NCBI GenBank assembly: GCA_012064385.1
Contig: QRDG01001975.1
Coordinates: forward strand, 946,918 to 1,010,917
Source of the DNA: Puccinellia tenuiflora
Lineage: Eukaryota > Streptophyta > Magnoliopsida > Poales > Poaceae
DNA: 64,000 nt
Direction of reading: 5' to 3'
The notes under the pieces were generated by a model, which saw nothing but the letters and a program-made list of their open reading frames with translations, did no database searches and had not been told where the DNA came from. Shown here one piece after another: positions 47,601-57,117 of this stretch (position 1 is its first letter; the number at the start of each line of letters is the position of its first letter). The position numbers and the translations under genes are program-made.

Positions 47601-47634
47601 TACCCTTCGGGTCCTTGAACTTTGGGGTATTACA
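41652..47634 (-). repeat. Very long (~6 kb) 5' LTR of element E
   Basis: On minus it begins TGTAATACCCCAAAG at 47634 and ends GGGTCACCGCA at 41652, next to a tRNA-Met primer site, so both LTR ends are well defined. At about 5983 bp it is far longer than normal and fits the large retrotransposon derivative (LARD) style known from Triticeae. It contains a triplicated TCCACTTAAGGATC(T/C)TTGAATT motif (about 43672-43830), a GC-rich island (44030-44710) and long AT-rich stretches. The partner LTR is not in the window, so its length could include an unrecognised nested insertion. Confidence 0.65.
44030..44720 (+). other. GC-rich, exon-like island inside the E LTR
   Basis: The island stands out from AT-rich surroundings by GC content and codon-like structure. 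A 34-residue frame at 44598-44702 (MIPTLAGRQYNDYNPGVASF and on) is not recognised, and a GTGAGT donor-like site follows at 44714. A CCCTAACCCTAACCC stretch occurs at about 44256. It may be a captured host gene piece or the element's own promoter and leader. Evidence is compositional only. Confidence 0.3.
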
Positions 47635-48086
47635 GAGAACACGAGGCTTGGCCTCCAAAAATCAGCCTGCCGAATGGGGGCAGCCCTGGTGCTCCTTATA
47701 AAGGGAAGCCCAGGGGACAAGGGGCGGCCCACCCAGCCTAACTTTCACTATTCGGGGGACACAGTGCACTATTGAGACTAATTACACTGTTCGGGGGACA
47801 CGGCGCACTATTGAGCCTAATTACACTGTTCGGGGGACATGGCACACTATTGCGCATAGTGTCCGGCTGTCTCGTCGGCGTGTGTCCGATGGGACGCGGT
47901 GGTTGACTTCTCCTCGCAGACGATCCGGCTGGCAGACGGCCGGCCGGCCAGGACGCAGCCGGCCAAGTCCCAGCCTACCAAGTCCGGCAGCCGGCCAGAG
48001 TCGAGTAGCCAGCCAGCCGCCGGTTGCCGTCTTCTTGATTGTCCAAGTCCTGGTCTTTGGCATATCGGGGGACCATTCCCCCGACA
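47635..48086 (-). repeat. Partial 3' LTR of element C
   Basis: It corresponds to 50765-51216, starting at GAGAACACGAGG and ending CCATTCCCCCGACA. The missing ~310 bp were separated by insertion of E and then deleted. Confidence 0.87.
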
Positions 48087-48814
48087 ATAGTCCCCGAAGC
48101 TATCGTGGTCCTGCAGCTTTAGCAGGAGGGCCTCGGCAGGTTTCCCCAAAAAAATAATGTAGGAAACAAATGTCGTTAAATCGTTAGTGCAATAAACCAA
48201 AAGGTTGACAATTTTACTTTGGCGTCTTTTAGTTTATTAGGTGCCGGCTCGCCCTTGTTTTACTCCCTTAGCCATTTTCTGTGCACCTGGCCGGTCATGA
48301 CCACTGCTCTGGCCGGCGAGACTGCAGCGCGGAACCGCAGAGTGGGCCGGCTGGTCGAATACACAGTCAGACTTTAGGAGTTTGACTCGGGCGAGTGAGG
48401 CAAAGGTTTTCGCGGCCGGCTGGGTGTCATTCTTCCCTTTGATGATTTTCACGCGTGAGCCTTCCAGCTTTTGCTCTGGTCGGCGAGTCTGCAGCGCGGA
48501 ACCGCAGAGTGGGCCTTGGGCGTCCAGGCACGCTAGTAACCCATCGCTGGGAAGAATGAACAGCCGGGCAGCCACAGCTGGATGAAACACAAAACTTGTA
48601 CTGACACAAAGGTAGCTTCCGGTCTTGCCAGCAAAACACTTGCAAAGGATCGAGGGGCAGTCCCCGAGTGTCTTCCGGGAATCACCGCCTTTATACGCAC
48701 GGTGCCAAAATGTACAGGACAGTACTTACGTTTTATGGGTCGCGTAGACGGAGGAGAGATGCTGCTGCCGGCCAGAACGACCGCAGCCGGCCTGACGTCT
48801 AGCCGGCCCAGCAG
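48087..48814 (-). other. 3' internal region of element C, with a 40-bp direct repeat
   Basis: Non-coding. The phrase ACTGCAGCGCGGAACCGCAG with flanking GCTCTGG.CGGCGAG and GTGGGCC occurs at about 48304 and 48473. Many GGCCGGC words occur. Confidence 0.5.
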
Positions 48815-50251
48815 CTAACCGAAAGTGGCCGGCCTGGCCGCCAGCCAATCCAGCAGCCGAACAAGCCGCAGCCGGCCCGGCAGCAGGCAGCCGTATCGGC
48901 TCCTCTTTTTCTTTTCTTCCGGCCGGCTGGCCCCTTCTCCTTTTTTTTCTTTTTCTTTCTTTTCTTCTTTCCTCTTCTTTTCATCAACTGGCTGGCTTCC
49001 TTCCCGTACGATTCCCTTGAGTAGCCGGCCGGACCGAGCTGCTGGCAGGGCGCCGGAGTCGGCACGGAGACGTTGGGCGGAACCGGGCCGGACGGAGCGG
49101 GTGGAGCAGCGCGGACGGAGCCGGAGCCGGGGCAGAGTCACGCGGCACGAGCAGCCTGACGTGGAGGAGACCGACCGCGACGAGCGCAGGCCGGTGCATT
49201 GGGACGGCGGACGCGGACACGCACGGGGAGCAGGATGGTGTGCGGGCGGGGACAACATCAGAGCAGCCGGCGCGGGTGAGGAACCAACCGGGCGAAGCGG
49301 CGAGGGCGGAGCTGGCCAGCTGAGGCCGGGCGCGCGGGCACTGGGGAGGAGCGGCCGGATGTCGGTCAGCGCGGGCGGTGAGGCAGAGGAGAGGCGGCCG
49401 CGGGAGCAGGTGGAGGTCGGGTGGAGAAGTGGTGCAGGAGCCGCAGAGCATGAGGGAGCCAGCCGGACGTGGCCGCGGAGGCCGGTGAGGAGTGGAGCTC
49501 TGGCGACGGCCAAGGCGGAGGAGCGAGGGGCGCGACAAGCCGGCGTGGAAGCCCGTGGAGGCGAACGACGGGCGAACGACAGAGGTCGGAGGTCGGAGGT
49601 CGGGCGCGGGCGTGGTGCAGGGCTCGGGCGGAGGCGCACGGAGGAGACCAGCTGGGGCGCAGAGGTCGGTGTGGAGAGGAGTGGGCGCGCGAGCGCAGCA
49701 GCCAGCGCAGCACACGGGCACGATGAGGGAGACGGGCCCCGACGGATGCGGAGGTTGTTGGTGGAGCTAGTTGCGGGCTCGGGCTCGGGCACGGTGACGA
49801 GGTGCGAGCGCGAGGGCATGTAGGCGCGCGCGGATGCGGCCAGACGCGGGCGAGCGGGGGAGGGTCGGAGGTGTCGAGGGGAGGACGTCGCGCACCCGTG
49901 CGCGCGAAGTCGTTGGCGTCGATGGAGAGGTGAGGACGCGCGGTACTCCAACGGCGTGGAGCAGCGAGGGTGCGGACGTCGACGGGGCAGCTCGGGGGTC
50001 GCACGAGCAGCAGGTGCGGGTGAGATGCTAGCGCGGGCGCGGGAGCGCGCGGAAGGAGCCAACGCGACGAGTGGAGCCAAGACGCGGGCGCGGGGCGCGG
50101 GCGCGAGGGCAGCAGCGGGCACGGAGACGAGCTCGGCAGCAGGGGATCGGGCCGAGGTGGAGGAGCCTGGACGGAGGCGCGCGCCGGCGCCGGCGTGGGC
50201 GCGAGCCCGGGGCGGAGGTGATGTCGAAGATGTCGGCGGCACTACCGCCAA
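48815..50251 (-). CDS. Low-complexity 478-aa frame in sense direction of element C, unrecognised
   Basis: The frame starts at 50251, about 185 bp downstream of the primer-binding site, where gag would start, and ends at 48815 after a Lys/Glu-rich stretch. Composition is Pro/Ala/Ser/Arg-rich with no capsid, zinc-knuckle or enzymatic motif. The region is extremely GC-rich and several overlapping frames are open on both strands, so the length alone is weak evidence of coding. It may be a decayed gag or chance. Confidence 0.25.
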   Translation of the reverse strand: MAVVPPTSSTSPPPRARAHAGAGARLRPGSSTSARSPAAELVSVPAAALAPAPRARVLAPLVALAPSARSRARASISPAPAARATPELPRRRPHPRCSTPLEYRASSPLHRRQRLRAHGCATSSPRHLRPSPARPRLAASARAYMPSRSHLVTVPEPEPATSSTNNLRIRRGPSPSSCPCAALAAALARPLLSTPTSAPQLVSSVRLRPSPAPRPRPTSDLRPLSFARRSPPRASTPACRAPRSSALAVARAPLLTGLRGHVRLAPSCSAAPAPLLHPTSTCSRGRLSSASPPALTDIRPLLPSARAPGLSWPAPPSPLRPVGSSPAPAALMLSPPAHHPAPRACPRPPSQCTGLRSSRSVSSTSGCSCRVTLPRLRLRPRCSTRSVRPGSAQRLRADSGALPAARSGRLLKGIVREGSQPVDEKKRKEEKKEKEKKGEGASRPEEKKKRSRYGCLLPGRLRLVRLLDWLAARPATFG

Positions 50252-50434
50252 CAGATGCGCATGCTCGGGCAGACGAGGACGACGTGGGTGCTAAGTCCGG
50301 GGCGATGGTGATGTCGAGCCCCGGAGTCCCCGAGTTTCTCCGAGAGAAGAAGACTGTTGGCGCCTTGCGACGGCGACGTCGATGTTGGTGAAGAGGGGCC
50401 ACGTGCAGAATGTGATTCCAGCCGCTGTTTCCTG

Positions 50435-50451
50435 CCCCACGGTCGGCGCCA
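50435..50451 (-). other. Primer-binding site of element C
   Basis: On minus TGGCGCCGACCGTGGGG follows the 5' LTR after two bases. This is a common gypsy primer-site form in cereals; the tRNA was not identified. Confidence 0.7.
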
Positions 50452-50453
50452 AA

Positions 50454-51216
50454 TGTCGTGGGATGTACATATGCCTAAGCGTAGGCTTGTGAGGAGTGGG
50501 AGCAGCTTGCACAGCCGGCGGCATCTGCAGGCGGGATTGGGAACAAACATGCAAACTGACACACGATGTACCCAGGTTCGGGGCCCTCGTGAGGAGGTAA
50601 AACCCCTACTCCTGCATGATGTGGTGTATATGGTGGAGTTCATATGGTGTTACAAAGTGGCTCCTTGAGCTGTATATGAGGGGAGTGAGCTCGGCCGACT
50701 GCCAGAGAGCTAGGCCGGCTGCTGGAGCGGGGCGGCCGGCTGCCCGGGAGCTCCTCCAGGGTGTGAGAACATGAGGCTTGGCCTCCAAAAATCAGCCTGC
50801 CGAATGGGGGCAGCCCTGGTGCTCCTTATAAAGGGAAGCCCAGGGGACAAGGGGCGGCCCACCCGGCCTAACTTTCACTATTCGGGGGACACAGCGCACT
50901 ATTGAGCCTAATTACACTGTTCGGGGGACACGGCGCACTATTGAGCATAATTACACTGTTCAGAGGACATGGCGCACTATTGCGCATAGTGTCCGGCTAT
51001 CTCGTCGGCGTGTGTCCGATGGGACGCGGTGGTTGACTTCTCCTCGCAGACAATCCGGCTGCCAGACGGTCGGCCGGCCAGGACGCAGCCGGTCAAGTCC
51101 CAGCCGGCCAAGTCCGGCAGCCGGCCAGAGTCGAGTAGCCAGCCAGCCGTCGGTTGCCATCTTCTTGATTGTCCAAGTCCTGGTCTTTGGCATATCGGGG
51201 GACCATTCCCCCGACA
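50454..51216 (-). repeat. 5' LTR of element C (complete, 763 bp)
   Basis: On plus it starts TGTCGTGGGATG and ends CATTCCCCCGACA. The segment 50570-50603 is the reverse complement of the TTTTACCTC..AGGGCCC.GAACCTGGGTA phrase shared with B and S. Confidence 0.88.
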
Positions 51217-52221
51217 CCGACGATGATTAATGATTGCTTCAGGTACTATAAAGGATGTGAGCCTTGTCAGAAGTTTGGAAATATCCAGTTGGCTCTAGCT
51301 GCTATGTTGAATCCTATTATAAAGCCGTGGCCATTCAGAGGTTGGGGGTTGGATTTCATTGGTATGATTCATCCTTCTTCTTCAAAAGGGCATCGGTTCG
51401 TGTTGGTGGCCACCGATTATTTCACCAAGTGGTCTAAAGCAATACCTCTCAGAAATATGACCCATACAGAGGTAATCAAATTCATAACTGAGCATATTAT
51501 ACATAGATTCGGTATTCCGCAAACTTTGACTACAGATCAAGGTACATCATTTATGGCAAAGGAAGTGAAGGAGTTTGCCGAATCCTATAAAATAAAAATA
51601 CTCAGTTCATCTCCATATTATGCCCAAGCCAATGGACAAGCCGAGTCTAGCAATAAAATATTAATCAAATTGATCATGAAGAAGATTGAAGATCATCCGA
51701 GGAGGTGGCATGGGGTGTTGTCCGAAGCTTTGTGGGCACACAGAATTTCAAGGCATGGTGCGACAAAGGTAACTCCATATGAACTTGTATATGGACAAGA
51801 AGCCGTTTTACCCGTGGAGGTGAATCTGGCTGCTTTGAGATTAGCCAAACAAAATGATTTATCGGCAGTTGATTTTCATAATCTGATGATGGACAATATT
51901 GATGAAGTTGCCGATAAACGATTGGTTGCTTTCAAGGACATAGAGAAAGACAAACTGCGGGTAGCAAGAGCTTACAATAAGAAAGTGAAATTGAAAAGCT
52001 TTCAGGTTGGTGAACTCGTATGGAAGGTAATTCTGCCAGTTGGTTCGAAAGACAAAAAATTTGGCAAATGGTCTCCAAGTTGGGAGGGTCCTTTCAAGAT
52101 CGTAAGAGTGGTTCCTGAAAATTCTTATTTGGTGGAATCTATGGAGGGAGATTTACTACCTCGAGCTCTCAACGGGAGGTATTTAAAGAAGTTCTACCCG
52201 AGTGTGTGGCAAGAAGCTTAA
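51217..52221 (+). pseudogene. Integrase of element O, lacking its N-terminal zinc finger half
   Basis: O sequence resumes at 51217 inside the HHCC zinc finger; only the CEPCQKFG cysteine pair remains. The DDE catalytic core is present: GLDFIGMIH, TTDQGTSFMAKEVKEF and QANGQAESSNK. The C-terminal segment LVWKVILPVGSKDKKFGKWS and YLKKFYPSVWQEA fits Tat/Athila-type integrases. The stop is at 52219-52221. The enzyme would insert the DNA copy; the frame is intact from here but has no start of its own. Confidence 0.87.
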
Positions 52222-52390
52222 AACATACATATGGCCGATAGATATATATCGCCCTTAGCACATATGGCCAATAGCGGTTATCGCCCTTAGCATACATATG
52301 GCCGATGGAGTGTTGACATCATGCTTATATCATGACCCTGGACAAAATATTTATTGGCACGCAAGTTTTGCCAAAAAACAGGGGGGCATG
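52222..52390 (+). other. 3' end of element O with short repeats and polypurine tract
   Basis: CATATGGCC(G/A)AT occurs three times at about 52228-52310, two copies followed by CGCCCTTAGCA. AAAAAACAGGGGGGCATG (52373-52390) is the polypurine tract, abutting the right LTR. Confidence 0.8.
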
Positions 52391-53281
52391 TGTTGATGAC
52401 CAATTTTGGTTTACAAAAGGATTCTACCAAGATGACCTCAAATGGAAAAAATAATGTGAATGAAAGTTGTGCGTATAGTCGAGATAAACAACTTCGATTT
52501 TTGGATCATCTCGATCCAAGGTCATATGCAACTTCTAAAGCCAAAATACAGCGGGTCGTCCTACCTTAGACACCGTCTGCCCTTGGACGCGAATTGCTCG
52601 TCCTACCATAGACGCTGTGTGTCCTCGGGCGCGAGCAACTCAGGAAGGCTAAAAACAAATCGAATTTCTTCCGACCGAATTTAGATGGTATAGATGAAGT
52701 CAAATGGAAAAACTCATAAAATGAAATTTATTTGTTTTTTCGAGACGAACAACTTTGTCTTCTATGAGATTTTGATTAGAGGTCGTTTAGTGCCTCGAAG
52801 ATGACCCGCAAGATACAGACAGTTTTAGACCGAACAGTTTTGAAAGGTTCGGGTCAGACCATCCGAATTGGACCCAAATTAGGGTTTTGGACGTGAATCC
52901 AAACCTTTTCTTGCACGGGAAGTCCAGCCGCCTCTTATATACATAAGGGGTGACGGGTGATTGAAAAATAACACACAATCGCAAAACCAATCTACAAACT
53001 TTTTATCTCCTACCCTAGTTTTCTGCTTCTCGTTCGTCGGCGTACTTCGTGTTGGAGAGCTTCGATCTACGAAGTCTTAGGGGCGAGCGAATCGACCTAG
53101 GGCAGCCCATCACCGCTGCGCGTCCAGACAGGGTCTCTCCCGGCCGCGTGGGGTTTCGGATTCTCAAAATCGCTCGCCGGACTGTCTTGCGTATCGTGCT
53201 TCCGGTGAGCCTCCTTCAGCGACGTGTCCTACGTATCACGCTCGACGCCAAGGGTACACGTGACGTGTTCGTGTGTCAACA
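52391..53281 (+). repeat. Right LTR of element O
   Basis: It matches 15328-16217 and is followed by the AATCG duplication. Its TATA-like TTATATAC (about 52935) reads toward the downstream transporter gene, so it could in principle act as a promoter for it. Confidence 0.92.
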
Positions 53282-53518
53282 AATCGTAGCAATGGCTCAC
53301 AGCTAGCCCGCAGCACAAGTGCACAAACCGTCGTTTTATCCGTCGCGGTGTTGAGCATTTGTCGTGAACACTCGCCGGAATCTTGGAGCTTATTAGTAGT
53401 GTTTATTAAGCCGCTGAGATCAGCATCTTCTTCTCTTCTTTCTTTGTATCTTGTTAAGCATAGATATCATCACTACTTGGCTGTTTGACTCTGCCGTACA
53501 TACGGTTCACATACGGAG

Positions 53519-53527
53519 TATATAAAT
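53519..53527 (+). promoter_or_regulatory. TATA box of the first NPF transporter gene
   Basis: TATATAAAT lies 91 bp before the ATG at 53618, leaving room for a leader of about 60 bp. Only about 232 bp separate it from the target duplication of element O, so any regulatory sequence farther upstream is now 38 kb away. Confidence 0.65.
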
Positions 53528-53617
53528 TGCCTCCCTCGGCCTCTCCTCCTTACAAAGTTCATATCTTTGTTCTCCCCGCCGTTGCAGTTAGACACTTAGA
53601 CTAGCTAGCTAGAGATC

Positions 53618-55562
53618 ATGGAGGTCTCAGCCATGGAGGAAGCGCTCCCGGAGGTGAGGAAGAAGGGCGGCCTCAGAACAATACCCTTCATCATCTGTAA
53701 GCAAGCGTGCGTCGATTTATTTTTTCTTTTGCAAGGAAGCTAAAATAGATCGATCGACAAGCTCATGCCACCATCTGCTTGAACGTCTTGCCCCAGCGAA
53801 CGAGATCTTCGAGAAGGTGGCGTCGTTCGGCCTGCACACCAACATGATCCTGTACCTGACCGAGCGGTACCACATGACGGCGGCCAACGGCACCATGGTG
53901 CTCTACCTCTGGAGCGCCATGACCAACTTCCTGCCCATCTCCGGCGCCGTGCTCTCCGACGTTTACCTCGGCCGGTTCCGGGTCATCGCCCTCGGGTGCA
54001 CCGTCAGCCTCTCCGTAAGCAAATCACTAGACTACAATCAACTTCATCGGCGCGTTTTTTTAATCAATTGATACCGATCGCCAGTCTCGTGGGTCACTCA
54101 CTCGCAGGGGATGTGCATGCTGTTGGTGACGGCGATCCTGCCGGTGTTCAAGAAGACGCCGGAGTGCGCGGCGCACCCGCTGCAGTGCACGCTGCTGCCG
54201 TACCAGCTCCCGCTGCTGTTCACGTCGTTCCTGCTCATGTCGATCGGAGCCGGCGGCATCCGGCCGTGCGCACTGGCGTTCGGGGCGGACCAGCTGGACA
54301 AGCGGGACAACAGCGCCAAGAACGTGAGGACGCTGCAGACCTTCTTCAACTGGTACTACACCGTGCTGGGCCTCTCCCTCGTCTTCGCGTCGCTCGTCAT
54401 CGTCTACATACAGCAGGCCAAGGGGTGGGTCATCGGCTTCGCCGTGCCCGTCGTGCTCATGCTCACCGCGCTCACGCTCTTCCTCCTCGGCTCGCCCTTC
54501 TACCTCAAGGCGGACGCCGACAGGAGCGTGATCGTGGGCATCGTGCAGGTGCTCGTCGCCAGCTACAAGAACCGACGGGAGATGCTGCCGCCCGAGGCCG
54601 CCGACGCGTCGTGCTTCCACAACAAGGCTGGCTCCGGCAGGCCCAGAGTCCCCACGAGCAATCTCCGGTGCATGAACCGGGCGTGCGTGCTCAGGAACCC
54701 GAGCAAGGAGCTCAACGCCGACGGCTCCGCGTGTGACCCGTGGAGGCTGTGCACGGTGCAGCAGGTGGAGGACGCCAAGGCCGTCATCCGCGTGCTGCCG
54801 ATATGGTCGACGGGGATCGTACCCGGCGTCATCGTCGGCCAGCAGATGTTCCCCGTGCTGCAGGCCAAGACGATGGAGCGGCGGATGGGCGGCATGGACG
54901 TGCCCGCGGCGTCCTTCGGCGTCTTCGGCATCCTCACGCTCACCGTGTGGGTGGCGTTCTACGACCGCGTCCTCGTCCGTCCCCTGTCTCGGCTCACGGG
55001 CCACGCCCGCGGACTCAGCCTGCGGCAGCGCATGGGCGCCGGGCTCGCGCTCTTCGCCCTGGCCATGGCCGTGGCCGCGCGCACCGAGGGCCTCCGCCGC
55101 GCCGCGGCCATCGCGGAGGGGCTCCAAGAAAACGGGCACGCGGTGGTGCACATGTCGGCGATGCGGCTCGTGCCGCAGCACTGCCTGACGGGTCTAGCGG
55201 AGGCGCTGAACCTGATCGGGCAGATCGAGTTCTACTACTCGGAGTTCCCCAAGACCATGTCCAGCATTGGGGTGTCGCTGCTGGCGCTCGCCATGGGCTT
55301 CGGGGCCGTGCTGGGGAGCGCCGTCGTGGGGGTCGTCAACAGGGCCACCGGGAGGGACGGGCGCGACAGCTGGCTGTCCAGCAACCTCAACAGGGGCCAC
55401 TACGACTACTACTACCTGCTCCTCGCGGCGCTGGCCGTCGCCGACTTGGCGTACTTCGTCTGGTGCAGCTGGGCGTACGGCGAGGAGGGGCAGAACAGAG
55501 TGGTGGCTGCGCCTGAAGTGGAGGAGCAGGAAGAGACCAAGCCTGAACAGCAGAAATGGTAG
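53618..55562 (+). CDS. NRT1/PTR family (NPF) transporter, 3 exons, 583 aa
   Basis: Exons 53618-53696, 53797-54014 and 54108-55562, with GT-AG introns in phase 1 and phase 0. It is a 12-helix major facilitator of the proton-coupled oligotransporter/nitrate family, in plasma membrane or another membrane. Visible family marks: the ExxE(K/R) proton-coupling motif NEIFEKV at residues 28-34; SIGAGGIRPC and FGADQ at about 144-160; FFNWYYT; the large central loop rich in charged residues; and WLSSNLNRGHYDYYY near the C-terminus. Length is typical (about 580). The substrate (nitrate, peptide, hormone or glucosinolate-like) cannot be read from sequence; the overall style suggests subfamily NPF1 or NPF2 (inference). 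A paralogue lies 3.7 kb downstream. No lesions were seen. Confidence 0.93.
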
Positions 55563-57070
55563 GCAGGGCATTCGCCGGGCAGCGTGCATGTTCAGCTGAT
55601 GAGCTCGGCATTTCTCCCTTGCGAATTACTGAATTCTGAATTTGTGATATGGATGTCAACGCGGTTTTTCCACTTGCGCTCACGTGTCCCGGTCTTATCT
55701 CTGCCATCCGTTTAACTGTTGGAGATTCGTGTTTGACACTTTGCAAATACAACCTGTACACCGGACATCTTCACACTACTATGGGGGTCAAAGTGCCCTG
55801 GTACAGCTTTATTCTGTCCATCCCAGCTCCCCGCATCTCTCTCCTCTATCTCATCCCACAGATCGGGCGCCGTCTCCTCTCCATCCCGGCATGCTTCTTC
55901 CCCTACGACGCCAATCGAGCGCTCCGGTGCAGCGGCCAAGGACTCGAAGAGCTCATCGAGCGCCCCGGTGCAGCGGCCAAGTCATCGGCGGCGGCCGGCC
56001 GCGCACCGCCACCGCGCCGCAAAGCATGGGAGAGGCGCTGGAGGAGGCGGCTGGGTCGCGTGAGTACTGGACCGGCTTGCCTCGTCGGCGTCTTCATGGT
56101 CGTGCTTTTTTTCCCCTACCGGGAGCATGGAGAAAAAGGCGTGGAGTTTTCTGGCGTACGGTTCCGCTACCTGCGGCTAGGAGGTCAACTTGTTCAGATT
56201 TTGGGATTTAGGAATTCGCTCAGATCTGGGAAGAATAGATTTGGAAACTTCTGGGAGTATATTGTTAGAACTTCCCATGCATGCTCCAGATTTGGATGAT
56301 GTGCTCTTGATTCTTTATTTATTTATGTGTTCAGAAAGTATGATGTGCTTTGGTTTCTTGAAGAGAAAATGACTAATCTCTTATTGCCTAATTTCTTGAG
56401 ATGGAAAATGTACTATTCCGTGCGATGTACTTACAAATTTCTCTGTTCATGGCCAGCTTCCCAATATTCCCAGATTGATTTGTTCTTTTCTTTTCACCAA
56501 ATCTTATATGGAAAATGCTAATTAGTTGCAAAATCCATCCGTGCAATTGCTAATTTTTCAGATTTGCTCTCTGCTTCCATACATGTAGAAATATGGCTGC
56601 TGGGTATGGAACTAAATGAATCATGTACATTTTGTGTATTGAAAGTCTTGGATAGTTCATGCCGTACATACGAAACGGGAAGCAGTACAGTCAGCGGAAT
56701 GTCAGACTTGAATTCGGATACATTGGAGGTGGGTTGCGAAAATGGGATGGACCTGCTAATGTACACTGCAATTTGTTGAAGGACTTTGATGCAAAATGGT
56801 TGGAATCGGTAGCTGCGCGCTGAATGCATCAAGACTTACGTTTGACGCCCAGGATAAGCCCGGGACACGCAAGCCCGGGCGGGATTGCTTTTTCGATATG
56901 GATGTGCTACTGCTGGTGTAAAAATGTCGGATGCAGCCAGTCTATGTCACCGATTCATAATTGGGTGATGTTACATAGACTCACGGAGTCACAGTGGCAT
57001 TTTCCTTTGTTCCATCTAGGGATTTTAGTATTTTACCTTTTGTATTATATCGTCATGCAACAATGTTCAG
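55563..57070. other. 3' flank of first NPF gene and unresolved intergenic DNA
   Basis: After the stop the sequence is AT-rich with no further family exon. A GC-rich patch at about 55870-56060 ends in an ATG frame (GEALEEAAGSR) and a GTGAGT donor at 56059, resembling a first exon with leader, but nothing recognisable follows. Frames covering this patch are not convincing genes. Confidence 0.35.
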
Positions 57071-57082
57071 TAACATTCGCAA

Positions 57083-57117
57083 CCCCCCCCCCCCCCCCCG
57101 CGCCCGCGCACACACAC
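57083..57117. repeat. Poly-C run and CG/CA microsatellite
   Basis: A run of about 17 C is followed by GCGCCCGCGCACACACACA. Length may be unstable or mis-assembled. Confidence 0.8.

Larger units (their letters stand above)
47635..51216 (-). mobile_element. Small LTR retrotransposon C, interrupted by E and truncated
   Basis: The right LTR (50454-51216) is complete; the left copy survives only as 47635-48086 because E inserted into it and the other part was deleted. The primer site beside the right LTR and a polypurine-type tract (AGCTTCGGGGACTAT on minus, 48087-48101) show it reads right to left. The internal region is only about 2.4 kb and GC-rich. CCGAC at 51217-51221 is the expected right copy of its target duplication inside the O integrase; the left copy has been lost. 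Confidence 0.82.
15328..53281 (+). mobile_element. LTR retrotransposon O (Ty3/gypsy, Tat/Athila-like), carrying all later insertions
   Basis: LTRs 15328-16217 and 52391-53281 (890 and 891 bp) both start TGTTGATGACC and end GTGTCAACA. AATCG at 15323-15327 and 53282-53286 is a perfect target duplication. Gag, protease, RT/RNase H and integrase occur in gypsy order on plus, interrupted by element D inside the protease and by the C/E/B/S nest between RNase H and integrase. The integrase C-terminus and RT style fit the Tat/Athila branch (inference). It is the oldest insertion of this nest, since four others lie inside it. Confidence 0.93.

Noticed and set aside
48825..49823. 332-aa plus-strand ORF in element C
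   Set aside because: GC-rich chance frame antisense to the element; Gly/Arg/Ala composition and no motif.
53380..53400. TAGTAGTG near 53391-53398 as a CACTA right terminus
   Set aside because: No matching CACTA start, subterminal words or 3-bp duplication could be tied to it.
54060..55181. 373-aa minus-strand ORF opposite the first NPF gene
   Set aside because: Shadow of a GC-rich exon; the plus strand has an unambiguous transporter with proper splice sites.
55649..56299. 216-aa ORF downstream of the first NPF gene
   Set aside because: No recognisable domain; it crosses a change in base composition and a likely donor site, so it is probably not translated as one unit.
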